NCBI RefSeq assembly: GCF_043757465.1
Contig: NZ_JAYVPL010000053.1
Coordinates: 1-64,000, forward strand
From: Armatimonas sp043757465
GTDB lineage: Bacteria; Armatimonadota; Armatimonadia; Armatimonadales; Armatimonadaceae
Direction of reading: 5' to 3'
Length of the DNA stretch: 64,000 nucleotides
Shown here: piece after piece, positions 49,231 through 57,718 of the stretch
How positions within the stretch are numbered: position 1 is the first letter of the stretch
Layout of the letters: the number at the start of each line of letters is the position of its first letter
Translations under genes and position numbers: made by a program
Notes under the pieces: model-generated
The model's input: only the letters and a program-made list of their open reading frames with translations
What the model was told of the DNA's origin: nothing
The model's database searches: none

Positions 49231-50172
49231 ATGCCCCGTTCTGTTGTTACTGGAGGTGCAGGTTTTCTGCCCTCGCACCTGTGTGATCGCTTGCTGGCCG
49301 CAGGCCACGAGGTCGTTGCGCTCGATAACTTTATTACCGGCTCGCCGGACAATCTCGCCCACTTGACGGACAACCCAAAGTTCACTTTTATGGAACAAGA
49401 TGTCTGTCAGCCCTATGAAATTGAGGGCGCGGTGGACTTTGTTTTTCACATGGCCTCGCCCGCCTCGCCCGTGGACTTTACCACCAAGGCCATCGAGATC
49501 ATGATGGTTAATAGTGAGGGAACACACCAGTCGCTCAAGCTCGCCCTGGCAAAGAGGGCGGTTTTTCTCATGGCCTCGACCAGTGAGGTCTACGGCGATC
49601 CGCTGGTACATCCCCAGCCTGAGGAGTACTGGGGTAACGTGAATCCCATCGGTATCCGGAGTGTCTACGATGAGTCCAAGCGCTTCTCAGAGGCGTTGAT
49701 CATGGCCTACCGGCGCTTTAAGGGCGTGGATACCAAGATTTTCCGTATTTTTAATACCTACGGCCCCCGTATGCGCCTAGACGATGGCCGGGTCGTCCCT
49801 AACTTTATCGGGCAAGCTCTGCGCGGCGATAATATCACGGTCTATGGCACCGGCACCCAGACCCGCAGCTTCTGCTACGTCGCCGACCTCGTGGACGGTA
49901 TCTACAGGCTCTCGCAGACTCCCTCAGAAATTTCGGGCCCCATCAATCTGGGTAACCCCACGGAGCGCACGATGCTGGAGTTCGCCCAGGAGATCAAGCG
50001 CCTCACGGAGTCCGACAGTGAGATCGTCTACGAGGCCCTCAAGACCGCCGATGATCCTAAGCAGCGCCGCCCAGACAGCACCAAGGCCCGAGAGATTCTC
50101 GGCTGGGAGCCTAAAGTCAGCCTGGAGGACGGTCTACGAGCCACCATTGAGTATTTCAAGGGCAAGGTGTAG
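49231..50172 (+). CDS. NAD-dependent epimerase/dehydratase, UDP-glucuronate-decarboxylase-like
   Basis: A 313-residue extended SDR enzyme. The Rossmann motif reads TGGAGFLPSHLCDRLL, with Pro where the third Gly of GxxGxxG normally stands. ASTSEVYGDPLVHPQPEEYWGNVNPIG near 112-138 and the YDESKR motif near 144 (catalytic Tyr/Lys) match UDP-xylose synthase-type enzymes. NTYGPRMRLDDGRVVPNF follows. It likely makes a nucleotide sugar for cell-surface glycans. AAAGGA lies 7 nt upstream of the ATG at 49231. A longer in-frame start at 49177 would translate the tandem repeat. Confidence 0.88.
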   Translation: MPRSVVTGGAGFLPSHLCDRLLAAGHEVVALDNFITGSPDNLAHLTDNPKFTFMEQDVCQPYEIEGAVDFVFHMASPASPVDFTTKAIEIMMVNSEGTHQSLKLALAKRAVFLMASTSEVYGDPLVHPQPEEYWGNVNPIGIRSVYDESKRFSEALIMAYRRFKGVDTKIFRIFNTYGPRMRLDDGRVVPNFIGQALRGDNITVYGTGTQTRSFCYVADLVDGIYRLSQTPSEISGPINLGNPTERTMLEFAQEIKRLTESDSEIVYEALKTADDPKQRRPDSTKAREILGWEPKVSLEDGLRATIEYFKGKV

Positions 50173-50201
50173 AGTTTACGCAGAAGATTCCCCGATTCCC
50201 C

Positions 50202-50231
50202 TTGACAGTGGGATAGCGCTTGTGTTATCCT
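50202..50231 (+). promoter_or_regulatory. canonical sigma70-type promoter
   Basis: TTGACA (50202-50207), 18-nt spacer, TATCCT (50226-50231), about 55 nt before the ATG at 50286. The gene is thus led by a normal 5' UTR with a GAGGAC ribosome-binding site, unlike the leaderless genes around it. Confidence 0.7.
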
Positions 50232-50285
50232 GCGAACAGTTTTTCTGTCTCTCAGAATATAGGGACAAGATACGAGGACAAACCT

Positions 50286-51860
50286 ATGGCAATCCGACGG
50301 CTCGGTGTGGCAGCGCTCGGCGTTCCCACAGCTCTTTCGCTTTTGATGGTTATGCAGAGCGGCGCTCTCGCACAATCTTCCGTGACCCGTGGCTCCGCAG
50401 CAGATCTGCGTGTTCTGACTCCTCTCAAGGGTGAGATCATCGGGGCAGGCTCCTTCAAGCTGGACTTTTCCTTCAAGAGTCTCTCCGCTTCCCCGATCAC
50501 TCGGGTGGAGCTCCATGTGGATGGTGTGCAGTGGGCGGGCCGCAACCTGGATGTCCCGAGTCTGGGCAATGTGCTTACTTTTGAGGTAGATGGCTCAACC
50601 CTTGCCGAAGGCCCCCATACCTTCCAGGTAAAGGTAATCAACAAGAGTGGTGCGATCTCCACCACTGACCTTCAGGTCGTGGCGCAGAGCAAGAACAGTA
50701 CCCTGGGTGGTGAGAATGCGACTCCCGCTAGTGTGAGCGCTGCCGGTGCCCCGCAGATGACCTTCCGCGCACTGCCCTCTAGCCGTTTGATGGGCACTGT
50801 TGAAATAAAGATGGATGTTAAAGCGCCCAACAACCAGAACCCCTATGTCTCGTTCTACGTAGACAAGCAGTTCAAGGTGCTCAAGAACTACCCGCCTTAC
50901 TCCTTCCTCTTCGACACCACCACGGTTAGCAATGGCAAGCATATTATTGAAGCCACTGGCTACCTGGAGTCCTCGAACGCCGCTACCACCACACGCAAGG
51001 AAGTGTTCGTAGACAATCCGGGGGGTAATACTGAGCGTGCGACGGATATCAAGGACCTAAGCAACAAGTCCGGCGAGCCCTCGCAACCCCAGCTCTCTGC
51101 CGTGCCGGGTGCCTTGGCGGCGAGTGTACGTGCCGCATCTGGTGTGAAGCCGATCCAGCTCATGCTGCCCGGTATCAGTGGAGCCCGCTCCGTGGAGCCC
51201 CGTGTGGCTCGGACGAGTGTACCATCTACTGCTGTGGCGACGAAGACCCTTGCTGCAATCGAGACTCGAACTGCTCAGCCTCTCGCCAAGGGGCTGCACG
51301 CTCCGATGCCAGTGGCAACGGGGATCTCCGTGGGGCGGCCCATGCCTTCTGCGCCGGGAGCCGCTACGCGCGCTGCGGGTTTCGCTACCGCCCAGGCCGT
51401 GCGAAGCGCCGATCTGATGGTGCCACGCCGTAGCGTGAAGCCCACACCGCGCACGGCACAGGGCATCAAACCGATTCTCTCCAGTGCAATGACCAATGAC
51501 TTTAGTAAGAAGCTGATGGTGGCCTTCGATGGCAGTGCAATCAACTTCGATGTGGAGCCCCGTGTTGAGGCAGGTATCCCACTCGCTCCGTTCCGCCAGA
51601 TTTTCGAGCATACCGGTGGACAGGTCATGTGGGCCTCCGATGCCAAGACCGTGCGCGCTCTGAACGCCGACCGCGAGGTGATCATCAAGGTGGGCTCCCC
51701 GAGCGCCACCGTGAACGGCCAGAGTGTCAGCATGGAGCGCACCTCGTTCATTGACCGGGGACGTACCATTGTGCCGCTGAGCTTTGTGGGCAAGGCACTC
51801 GACGTAGACGTGGACTTCGATCCCACTACCGGCAAGCTGACCATCACCAGTAAAAAGTAA
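50286..51860 (+). CDS. exported protein with copper-amine-oxidase-like C-terminal domain
   Basis: 524 residues. The signal peptide (LGVPTALSLLMVMQSGALAQ) follows a basic start. An Ig-like beta domain lies at about 40-140 (DLRVLTPLKGEIIGAGSFKL, RVELHVDGVQWAG) and a second at about 160-240. A long Ala/Arg/Pro-rich linker follows. The final 110 residues (IPLAPFRQIFEHTGGQVMWASDAKTV, INGQ-like VNGQSVSM, RTIVPLSFVGKALDVDVDFDPTTGKLTI) form a Cu_amine_oxidN1 domain, common in surface proteins. Probably cell-wall associated and highly expressed, given its strong promoter and terminator. Confidence 0.82.
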   Translation: MAIRRLGVAALGVPTALSLLMVMQSGALAQSSVTRGSAADLRVLTPLKGEIIGAGSFKLDFSFKSLSASPITRVELHVDGVQWAGRNLDVPSLGNVLTFEVDGSTLAEGPHTFQVKVINKSGAISTTDLQVVAQSKNSTLGGENATPASVSAAGAPQMTFRALPSSRLMGTVEIKMDVKAPNNQNPYVSFYVDKQFKVLKNYPPYSFLFDTTTVSNGKHIIEATGYLESSNAATTTRKEVFVDNPGGNTERATDIKDLSNKSGEPSQPQLSAVPGALAASVRAASGVKPIQLMLPGISGARSVEPRVARTSVPSTAVATKTLAAIETRTAQPLAKGLHAPMPVATGISVGRPMPSAPGAATRAAGFATAQAVRSADLMVPRRSVKPTPRTAQGIKPILSSAMTNDFSKKLMVAFDGSAINFDVEPRVEAGIPLAPFRQIFEHTGGQVMWASDAKTVRALNADREVIIKVGSPSATVNGQSVSMERTSFIDRGRTIVPLSFVGKALDVDVDFDPTTGKLTITSKK

Positions 51861-51873
51861 ACTCTCTCTCCTA

Positions 51874-51914
51874 CCCCGGCGCTTCGTCTCGTTGCGCCGG
51901 GGTTTTGTTTTTTG
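51874..51914 (+). terminator. rho-independent terminator
   Basis: CCCCGGCGC (51874-51882), an 11-nt loop, GCGCCGGGG (51894-51902), then TTTTGTTTTTT. It ends the surface-protein gene. The next gene starts 14 nt later. Confidence 0.93.
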
Positions 51915-51927
51915 TAAGGGCTTTGTC

Positions 51928-52926
51928 ATGAAATTACTGATCCTGGGGGGGACGCTCTTTCTGGGGCGGCATCTGGTAGAGGCTGCGTTGGCGTCTGGCC
52001 ATACGGTGACAATCTTTCACCGAGGGAAAACCAACCCAGGGCTCTTTCCCGGCGTGACTGAGCTTCTGGGGGATCGCACTAAGGACGACGATCTCGCACA
52101 GCTTGAGGGGCTGCGTTTCGATGCCGTTGTTGATACTTGTGGCTATTTCCCCCGCATTGTGCATAAGAGTGCACAAGCGCTCACAGGGAAAGCGAAGTGC
52201 TACTGCTTTATCTCCACAGTGTCTGTCTATGCAAACTGGCCGGAGTCGTCTCCTGACGAGGAGTCGCTATTAGGAACACTGGATGACCCCAGGACGGAAG
52301 AGCTTACGGGCGAAACCTACGGCCCCCTTAAAGTGCTTTGTGAGCAAGCGGCGCAAGCGGCTTTCCCGGAGCGTGCGCTGATTATCCGCCCCGGCCTGAT
52401 TGTTGGCCCGTATGACCCGTCGGATCGCTTTACTTACTGGCCGCACCGTGTGGCGCAAGGAGGAGAGATTCTCGCTCCGGGTAGCCCGGAGCTGCCGATT
52501 CAGTGGATCGACGCGCGCGATCTGGCCGAGTGGACACTGCGTCTGTTGGAAGCGGGGCGCACGGGAATCTACAACGCGGATGGTCCTCCGATGGGCTTGG
52601 GACAGCTCCTAGCGACCTGTGTGCTGGCGAGCGGCACACAGCCTACCATTACCTACGCCGAGGAAGCCTTTCTTCAGGCGCAGGAAGTCAAGCCCTGGCT
52701 GGAGCTTCCGCTGTGGATCCCAGGGCTTCTAGGCCGCGCCGACGGCGCGACCCGGACTCAGCGCGCCAACCTCGCGGGACTGACCTACCGAACCGTGCTT
52801 GAAACTGTCCGCGACACGCTGGTCTGGGATGCGCAGCGCCCGCAGGAGAACGCCTGGAAGAACACCCTCACGCCCGAAAAAGAGGCCGCCGTGCTAGCCG
52901 CATGGAAAAGTCGCGCCGAGGGATAG
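51928..52926 (+). CDS. NAD-dependent epimerase/dehydratase family protein
   Basis: A 332-residue SDR-type protein. MKLLILGGTLFLGRHLVEAAL carries the GGTxFLG variant of the nucleotide-binding motif. VVDTCGYFPRIVHKSAQAL and FISTVSVYANWPESSPDEES follow. The Tyr-x3-Lys site is YGPLKVLCEQ near 131-136, and IIRPGLIVGPYDPSDRFTYWPHRV lies after it. It resembles the atypical epimerases related to the chloroplast mRNA-binding CSP41/RNA-binding SDR group. Substrate unknown. The start is fixed by the upstream terminator, which excludes the longer frame. Confidence 0.85.
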   Translation: MKLLILGGTLFLGRHLVEAALASGHTVTIFHRGKTNPGLFPGVTELLGDRTKDDDLAQLEGLRFDAVVDTCGYFPRIVHKSAQALTGKAKCYCFISTVSVYANWPESSPDEESLLGTLDDPRTEELTGETYGPLKVLCEQAAQAAFPERALIIRPGLIVGPYDPSDRFTYWPHRVAQGGEILAPGSPELPIQWIDARDLAEWTLRLLEAGRTGIYNADGPPMGLGQLLATCVLASGTQPTITYAEEAFLQAQEVKPWLELPLWIPGLLGRADGATRTQRANLAGLTYRTVLETVRDTLVWDAQRPQENAWKNTLTPEKEAAVLAAWKSRAEG

Positions 52927-52948
52927 CACCGCCGGTTGGAGCGGGGGG

Positions 52949-54004
52949 TTAAAAGTCGAACTGTGCGACGTTGTCTTTGGTGAAAATCGTGGGAGGGCCG
53001 ACGGTGATCTTGTTCAAGTCCTCGACCGCCCGCTCGCCCATTGCGCCCACTTTGACTTTCTGACCCTTCTCCGCTTTCAGCTCGCCTTTTGCCAGAGCGA
53101 GGCAGACATACGCCGTGACCGTTCCCATGTCCACGGGGCTCCAGAGCATGATCTCGGGCGTGACGCCTCCCTCGATAAAGCTTCGCATCTGTTTAGGGAG
53201 ACCGAGCCCAAAGACCCGCGCGCCTCCGTTCTTGGCATTGGCCCCGCCCGGATAGACACCACGCTGCTGCGCGACCTTCGCCGCCGCCGAGACACCCACC
53301 GTGGTCGGCGCGATCACGCCCTTGAGGTTCGGGAACTTGGTGAGCAGGCCCTCCATCTCGGTGGCGCTCTTCTCGGGCTTATCGTCGCCAAAGACCGTCG
53401 CGACCAGTGGCATCTTGGCGTACTTCGGGTCTTTCCACGCCGCGTTCATCTGCTCCACCCAGAGCTTCTGGTTGGGTGAGTCGCTGGTGGCCGAGAGGAT
53501 CGCGACCTCGCCGGTGTAGTTGATCCCCTTGCCAAGCTGCTCTAAAATAGCCCCGCCGAACTTGGAAAAGTCGGTCGCAAAGACCCCGATATCACGGTGA
53601 CTCTCGTTGCCCGTGATGTCGGCGTCCACGGTAACCACTTTGACACCCTTGGCTCGAATCTCATCGAGCGTATTGTTCAGCGCATCCACGGAGTTTGCCG
53701 CCAGACAGATCACATTCGCCCCCGCCTGCACTTCATCCTTGATGTACTGAATCTGGTTGGTCGCCTCCGCTTGCGCCGGGCCGGTCATCTTGTACTCCGC
53801 GCCCTCGGCCTCACAGACAGCCTTCATGCCCTTGTCAATCGCGTCAAAGTACGGATTGCCGACGTTCTTAGGAATAAAGACCACCTTGATCTTCTTCGTC
53901 CCACCGCCTGCCGTGTCCGTCGTCTTGGCTTCTTCAGGCTTACAGCCCGTCATCAGCGCCAGTGCCGCCAGCGGCACAAAAGAGAGTAGTGTTCTTCTGT
54001 TCAT
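52949..54004 (-). CDS. sugar ABC transporter substrate-binding lipoprotein, rhamnose (RhaS)-like
   Basis: A 351-residue periplasmic-binding protein of the ribose/rhamnose class. The lipoprotein signal is LSFVPLAALALMTGC with Cys21. The first lobe starts KIKVVFIPKNVGNPYFDAIDKG, with AANSVDALNNTLDEIRAKGVKVVTVDAD as the hinge region. GLGLPKQMRSFIEGGVTPEIMLWSPVDMG near 266-294 is the RhaS-like segment. It would deliver rhamnose or a related sugar to an ABC permease, which is absent from this window. Two GH78-type genes make rhamnose the best guess. Confidence 0.85.
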   Translation of the reverse strand: MNRRTLLSFVPLAALALMTGCKPEEAKTTDTAGGGTKKIKVVFIPKNVGNPYFDAIDKGMKAVCEAEGAEYKMTGPAQAEATNQIQYIKDEVQAGANVICLAANSVDALNNTLDEIRAKGVKVVTVDADITGNESHRDIGVFATDFSKFGGAILEQLGKGINYTGEVAILSATSDSPNQKLWVEQMNAAWKDPKYAKMPLVATVFGDDKPEKSATEMEGLLTKFPNLKGVIAPTTVGVSAAAKVAQQRGVYPGGANAKNGGARVFGLGLPKQMRSFIEGGVTPEIMLWSPVDMGTVTAYVCLALAKGELKAEKGQKVKVGAMGERAVEDLNKITVGPPTIFTKDNVAQFDF

Positions 54005-54010
54005 AGCAGC

Positions 54011-54670
54011 TTATTCGTGATGTTTCGTTATAGTTCCTGCCGAAGGTCCCTCTGGATTTTCGAGCAAGGCATTGGGACGAACCATAAATAAGAGAATCCC
54101 CAAGATGTTTTCAATACGATCTAAGTAGTAGTAGCCGTCTTCCATGACGACACTCTGCCCGGAGAGCTGTAGAAAGCTCCAGGCATCGCCCGTAGTGACG
54201 GCTCCGTAGATTACAGTGCGCGGTGTTCCTGCACGTTCGTTGAAAATCTTGGCTGCGACCATCTCGGCGATGCACTGGCCGTAGCCGCTAACAATGGCTT
54301 CGTTCTTGGCTTCCACAACAGCGAGTACGGGCGCTTCTAAATAGAGCGACTCAGGCGAGGCGGAGACCAGATAGTCACAGAACCCGGCGAGGCGCTGGGC
54401 GGCATCAACGATAAAACTGGCTCCCGAGAACACGCTGATCTGGTAGTGTGCCTGCCGCCGCGCTTCCATCAGAATCGGCATGATGAGTAGCTCCGAGCGT
54501 GCTTTCTCAGTGTTCAGGCGCAGGGCATACTCCGCCGACTCTTCCAGGTGCGCTGTAAGAATGCTAGAGGGCGACACGGGGGCGGCGGCGGCAAAAAGCC
54601 CAGCTTGATCCTGGCGTGTGAGGCCAAACGAGCGCAGGGCATCGGGGAGGGTAAAGTCGCTGTAGGCCAT
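54011..54670 (-). CDS. unknown protein, PD-(D/E)XK-nuclease-like
   Basis: 219 residues. The segment YLEAPVLAVVEAKNEAIVSGYGQCIAEMVAAKIFNERAG near 120-155 has a beta-strand ending in E-A-K followed by a Gln-containing helix, and TVIYGAVTTGDAWSFLQLSG comes after. This is the pattern of PD-(D/E)XK nuclease-like proteins found as solitary genes in cyanobacteria and others. The Asp of the motif is not certain. The ATG at 54670 is chosen because TACAAT lies exactly 6 nt upstream. Function unknown. Confidence 0.65.
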   Translation of the reverse strand: MAYSDFTLPDALRSFGLTRQDQAGLFAAAAPVSPSSILTAHLEESAEYALRLNTEKARSELLIMPILMEARRQAHYQISVFSGASFIVDAAQRLAGFCDYLVSASPESLYLEAPVLAVVEAKNEAIVSGYGQCIAEMVAAKIFNERAGTPRTVIYGAVTTGDAWSFLQLSGQSVVMEDGYYYLDRIENILGILLFMVRPNALLENPEGPSAGTITKHHE

Positions 54671-54676
54671 GGTTGT

Positions 54677-54682
54677 ATTGTA
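54677..54682 (-). promoter_or_regulatory. -10 TACAAT, leaderless start
   Basis: Read on the minus strand, TACAAT is 6 nt before the ATG at 54670. Confidence 0.55.
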
Positions 54683-54725
54683 CCGCTTGACGGATAGCCG
54701 CGAGAGATTGTAGGATGCGCACACG

Positions 54726-55868
54726 ATGAACCGTTTTGTAGGAGTTTTGCTACTAGCACTGGCGGGCTGTTCGGTGTCTCCAAGCCCCTCGGCGACGCCG
54801 TCGCCGTCGGTGCCTCGTCGGGTGAGTGCGGAGCTTCTGCCCACGGGCGATATGCCGGTCGAGGCGAGTGCAACCGTGCAGGCACTTCAGGCGGCACAGG
54901 AGGCGGGGCAGAGTGCGAAAGCCTTGAGTTTAGCGTTGGCACTGGAGCCAGCGGCGGCTCGCTCGTCGGATCTCAGTGATTTTCTAGGGGGTTTTTATCT
55001 TCAGCAAGGCGCACCGGACCGGGCGCTCCCCTTGGTACGACAGGCGGTCGCGCTTGCCCCGAAGTCGGCGGCGGCGCTACTGCATCTGGGCCAGTTGGAG
55101 CAGGAGCTGGGCTACTCGAAGCCCGCCGGGGAGCACCTGCGCGCCGCGCGGGAGCTGGCACCGGATGTGGTATCGGTTCACCTGGCACTGGCACGTTTTT
55201 TAGAGCGTGAGCTTCACCTGCCAGAGGGTGAGGCCGAGCGGCGCGAGGCCGTGGCTCTCGATCCACAGAACCCTGGCGTGCTGGGAGAACTCGCGAGCAA
55301 TCTCATCAAGCAGCAGCGCTACGACGAAGCCAAGAAGGTGCTGAGCGAGGCGGATCGCTTTGCCCCGGATGCGCCTCCAGGGCTGCTCCAGCGGGTGGAG
55401 ATCGCCTGGGAGGAAGCCCGGCGGGGCGGCGGAAAGCCCGAGGAGCGGTACGCCGAGATGGAGAAGTGGCTCACGCTGTGCCTCAAAGTGGCCCCTGGCT
55501 ACCCCGCCGCGCTCTATGGCCTGGGAAACTTAAAAGCCGCCCGTGGCGACGATGCAGGCGCACAGATCGCACTTGAGGAAGCGCTTGCCCGTGCCCCCGA
55601 GCTGGAGGGGCTTAAGATTCAGCTCGGGCAGGTACTCGTGCGGCGCGGGCAGCGCGAGCGGGGTCTGAAGCTGATCCAGGAGCACCGCCGCGCCCAGGAG
55701 CGCCGGGAGACACGGGATCGCCTGGTGAGCCGTGTGGCGATGCAGCCCCAGAGTAGCGCACGGCGTCAGGAACTTATCCGCTGGTGCCTCGCCCATGGGG
55801 AGGCCGCCCGTGCCCGCCTGGAACAGGCCGAGCTGGCGCGTCAGGCTCCCTCGCGAACCGGCAAGTAG
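54726..55868 (+). CDS. TPR-repeat lipoprotein
   Basis: 380 residues. The lipoprotein signal is FVGVLLLALAGC with Cys15, then a Ser/Pro spacer. From about 60 onward there are TPR-like helix pairs (PDRALPLVRQAVALAPKSAAALLHLGQLEQELG, RAARELAPDVVSVHLALARFLE, ALYGLGNLKAARGDDAGAQIALEEALARAPEL). It is probably a scaffold in the envelope. TAGGAT 9 nt upstream may be its -10. Its 3' end overlaps the convergent VCBS gene by 28 bp. Confidence 0.8.
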   Translation: MNRFVGVLLLALAGCSVSPSPSATPSPSVPRRVSAELLPTGDMPVEASATVQALQAAQEAGQSAKALSLALALEPAAARSSDLSDFLGGFYLQQGAPDRALPLVRQAVALAPKSAAALLHLGQLEQELGYSKPAGEHLRAARELAPDVVSVHLALARFLERELHLPEGEAERREAVALDPQNPGVLGELASNLIKQQRYDEAKKVLSEADRFAPDAPPGLLQRVEIAWEEARRGGGKPEERYAEMEKWLTLCLKVAPGYPAALYGLGNLKAARGDDAGAQIALEEALARAPELEGLKIQLGQVLVRRGQRERGLKLIQEHRRAQERRETRDRLVSRVAMQPQSSARRQELIRWCLAHGEAARARLEQAELARQAPSRTGK

Positions 55869-57481
55869 CGGTTCAGTCCGGGGGCAGCGAGGGTCTGGAC
55901 TGTCCCTGACGGCCAGCGAATCACCACTTTCTCCACACTTGTTGCCGCTCCCAGACCGATATGCACGCGCGGATCGGAGCTGGAGAGATACGAGCCATCG
56001 GCGTGGCAGTGCCGCACGAGGGTCTTGCCGCCCGGAAGGGTGACGGTCACGGTAGCGACGTAGCCGTCACGATTGCTCTTAGTTCCTTCCAACACCAGCC
56101 CCAGCCAGTGCCCGCGCCTTGCCTGTGTGGTCTCATTATGCAGCAGCAGTGGTGCCCCGCTGGAGTCTATGAGCAACAGATCCACCGCCCCGTCGTTATC
56201 AAAATCTCCCGTCGCCAGTCCCCGCCCGAGAATAGGCTTTGCGAACGCCGGGCCGCCCGCGCGGCTGACGTCGGCAAAACGTCCGTTCTGGTTCCGAAAG
56301 AGCTGGCTGGGCTGCCTGTAGGTGGTGCTGGCATCGAGTTTCTGGACATTGTCTTGGACATGGCCATTGGTGAAAGCAAGATCCAGCCAGCCGTCGTTGT
56401 CAAAGTCCAGGAAGCGGCAACCAAAAGCGACATAGGGCTCTGTCGCCGCCCCGATCCCTGCCGCGAAGCCGACATCTTTGAAATTTTTTCCGCCCTCGCT
56501 ATGGTAGAGAGAGTTAGGCTCGTGGCGAAACGTGGTCACGACCAGATCCGGCCAGCCGTCGTTGTCGTAGTCGCCCCAGTCAAGGCCCATGCCCGCGTGG
56601 AGCTTAGTGTCGCTATCGTAGGCAACTCCGAGGGCATCGGCCTGATTGGTGAAGCCGTTTCCGTTTGCTGTGGGAATCAGCAGATCGCCCGGTGCTTCGT
56701 CGTTGGCGAAGGCGATCCCCAGCCGTCCCGAGCCACTGAAATCACAGGCCGCCACTCCCAGCCCTCGGCCCCGGGTCTGGGCCTTGACTCCGCTGCTCAC
56801 GGAGGCATCGGTAAAACGGCCCGTACCTAGATTCTGAAAAAACGCGGCGGGCAGGGGCTCGTACTCACGTGGCCCACAGGCCGCTAGCACACTCGCGCCG
56901 TGGGCATCGCGGGTGTCGCAGAGAAGGCGCGCCCCACGCTCCGGCGAGAAGTCCACGTAGTTGGCGACAAAGAGATCGAGCTTTCCTGAGCCAGGAGCGG
57001 TCTCCACCCAGGTCGCCGCCGTCCCCCACGGCTGCGGCTTGATACCGGCTGCGGCACTGATCTCCCGGAAACGGCCCCGCTCGTTATGCAGCAACGCCCC
57101 GCCCGCGAAGGCAGTTAAGTAGATATCGGGATAGCCGTCGTGGTCAAAGTCGCCCACGGCGCACCCCAAGAACGCCCCGGTGAGCTTGGGAAACTCGGCT
57201 GGTGTGAACTTGCCCTTGCCATCGCCCCAGAAGAGGGCACAAGGGCTCCCGACCAGCAGAATGTCCAGGTTGCCATCGTGGTTGAAGTCTAAAAAGGCAC
57301 AGCCATTGCCAATGGTCTCCTTAAGGTTCAGCGGGGTTTTCAGAGGTAGTGTCCAGTGGTAGTGCAGCCCTGCCGCCTCGGTGATATCCCGGAAATAGGG
57401 TGCCTGTGCCGGGGAAGCCGCTTGTTTGGTGCAGCCAGCTAGAACCAAAAGAAGCGCCGCGCCGGGAAGTCCTGGTTTCAT
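55841..57481 (-). CDS. VCBS/FG-GAP repeat lipoprotein with ASPIC/UnbV domain
   Basis: 546 residues. Signal LPGAALLLVLAGC with Cys17. Six or so FG-GAP/VCBS blades with calcium-binding DFNHDGNLDILL, DFDHDGYPDIYL, DYDNDGWPDLVV, DFDNDGWLDLAF and DFDNDGAVDLLL loops form a beta-propeller. The C-terminal 90 residues are the ASPIC/UnbV domain (GGKTLVRHCHADGSYLSSSDPRVHIGLG, VVIRWPSGTVQTL). Similar to CRTAC1-like bacterial surface proteins; ligand unknown. The TPR lipoprotein partner that often accompanies such genes lies convergently beside it. Confidence 0.9.
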   Translation of the reverse strand: MKPGLPGAALLLVLAGCTKQAASPAQAPYFRDITEAAGLHYHWTLPLKTPLNLKETIGNGCAFLDFNHDGNLDILLVGSPCALFWGDGKGKFTPAEFPKLTGAFLGCAVGDFDHDGYPDIYLTAFAGGALLHNERGRFREISAAAGIKPQPWGTAATWVETAPGSGKLDLFVANYVDFSPERGARLLCDTRDAHGASVLAACGPREYEPLPAAFFQNLGTGRFTDASVSSGVKAQTRGRGLGVAACDFSGSGRLGIAFANDEAPGDLLIPTANGNGFTNQADALGVAYDSDTKLHAGMGLDWGDYDNDGWPDLVVTTFRHEPNSLYHSEGGKNFKDVGFAAGIGAATEPYVAFGCRFLDFDNDGWLDLAFTNGHVQDNVQKLDASTTYRQPSQLFRNQNGRFADVSRAGGPAFAKPILGRGLATGDFDNDGAVDLLLIDSSGAPLLLHNETTQARRGHWLGLVLEGTKSNRDGYVATVTVTLPGGKTLVRHCHADGSYLSSSDPRVHIGLGAATSVEKVVIRWPSGTVQTLAAPGLNRYLPVREGA

Positions 57482-57487
57482 GCGTGC

Positions 57488-57493
57488 ATTTTA
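57488..57493 (-). promoter_or_regulatory. -10 TAAAAT, leaderless start
   Basis: Read on the minus strand, TAAAAT is 6 nt before the ATG at 57481. Confidence 0.55.
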
Positions 57494-57565
57494 CCTAGGA
57501 AATGTGGGACTGGGAAGGTTTGAAACCAGGAGGAATGTCCCGCGCGAGAAAGAAGCTAGCCGTCC

Positions 57566-57571
57566 TAAAAT
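57566..57571 (+). promoter_or_regulatory. -10 TAAAAT, leaderless start of small ORF
   Basis: TAAAAT is 6 nt before the ATG at 57578, the same geometry as the long genes. Confidence 0.5.
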
Positions 57572-57577
57572 AGCGGT

Positions 57578-57688
57578 ATGGAAAATATCGTTGCAACCAT
57601 CATGATCTACGGAAGCCTGGGAAGCACTTTACTCCTCACGCTCTCCTGGCTCTGTGCGGCAGGTTTTTGCCGTCAGGATAGCGAATAA
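57578..57688 (+). CDS. 36-residue membrane peptide
   Basis: A small ORF that would escape normal length cut-offs. It reads MENIVATIMIYGSLGSTLLL and goes on TLSWLCAAGFCRQDSE, with one hydrophobic helix of about 22 residues and a short polar C-terminus with two Cys nearby. The TAAAAT-N6-ATG spacing supports its being a real leaderless gene. It ends 30 bp before the acyl-CoA ligase gene, which may share its transcript. No family recognised. Confidence 0.5.
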   Translation: MENIVATIMIYGSLGSTLLLTLSWLCAAGFCRQDSE

Positions 57689-57718
57689 GAAAGCAATACA
57701 GTATCAAAGGATAAGGGC

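Noticed and set aside
51892..51927. Upstream start of the epimerase gene at 51892
   Set aside because: It would begin inside the rho-independent terminator hairpin.
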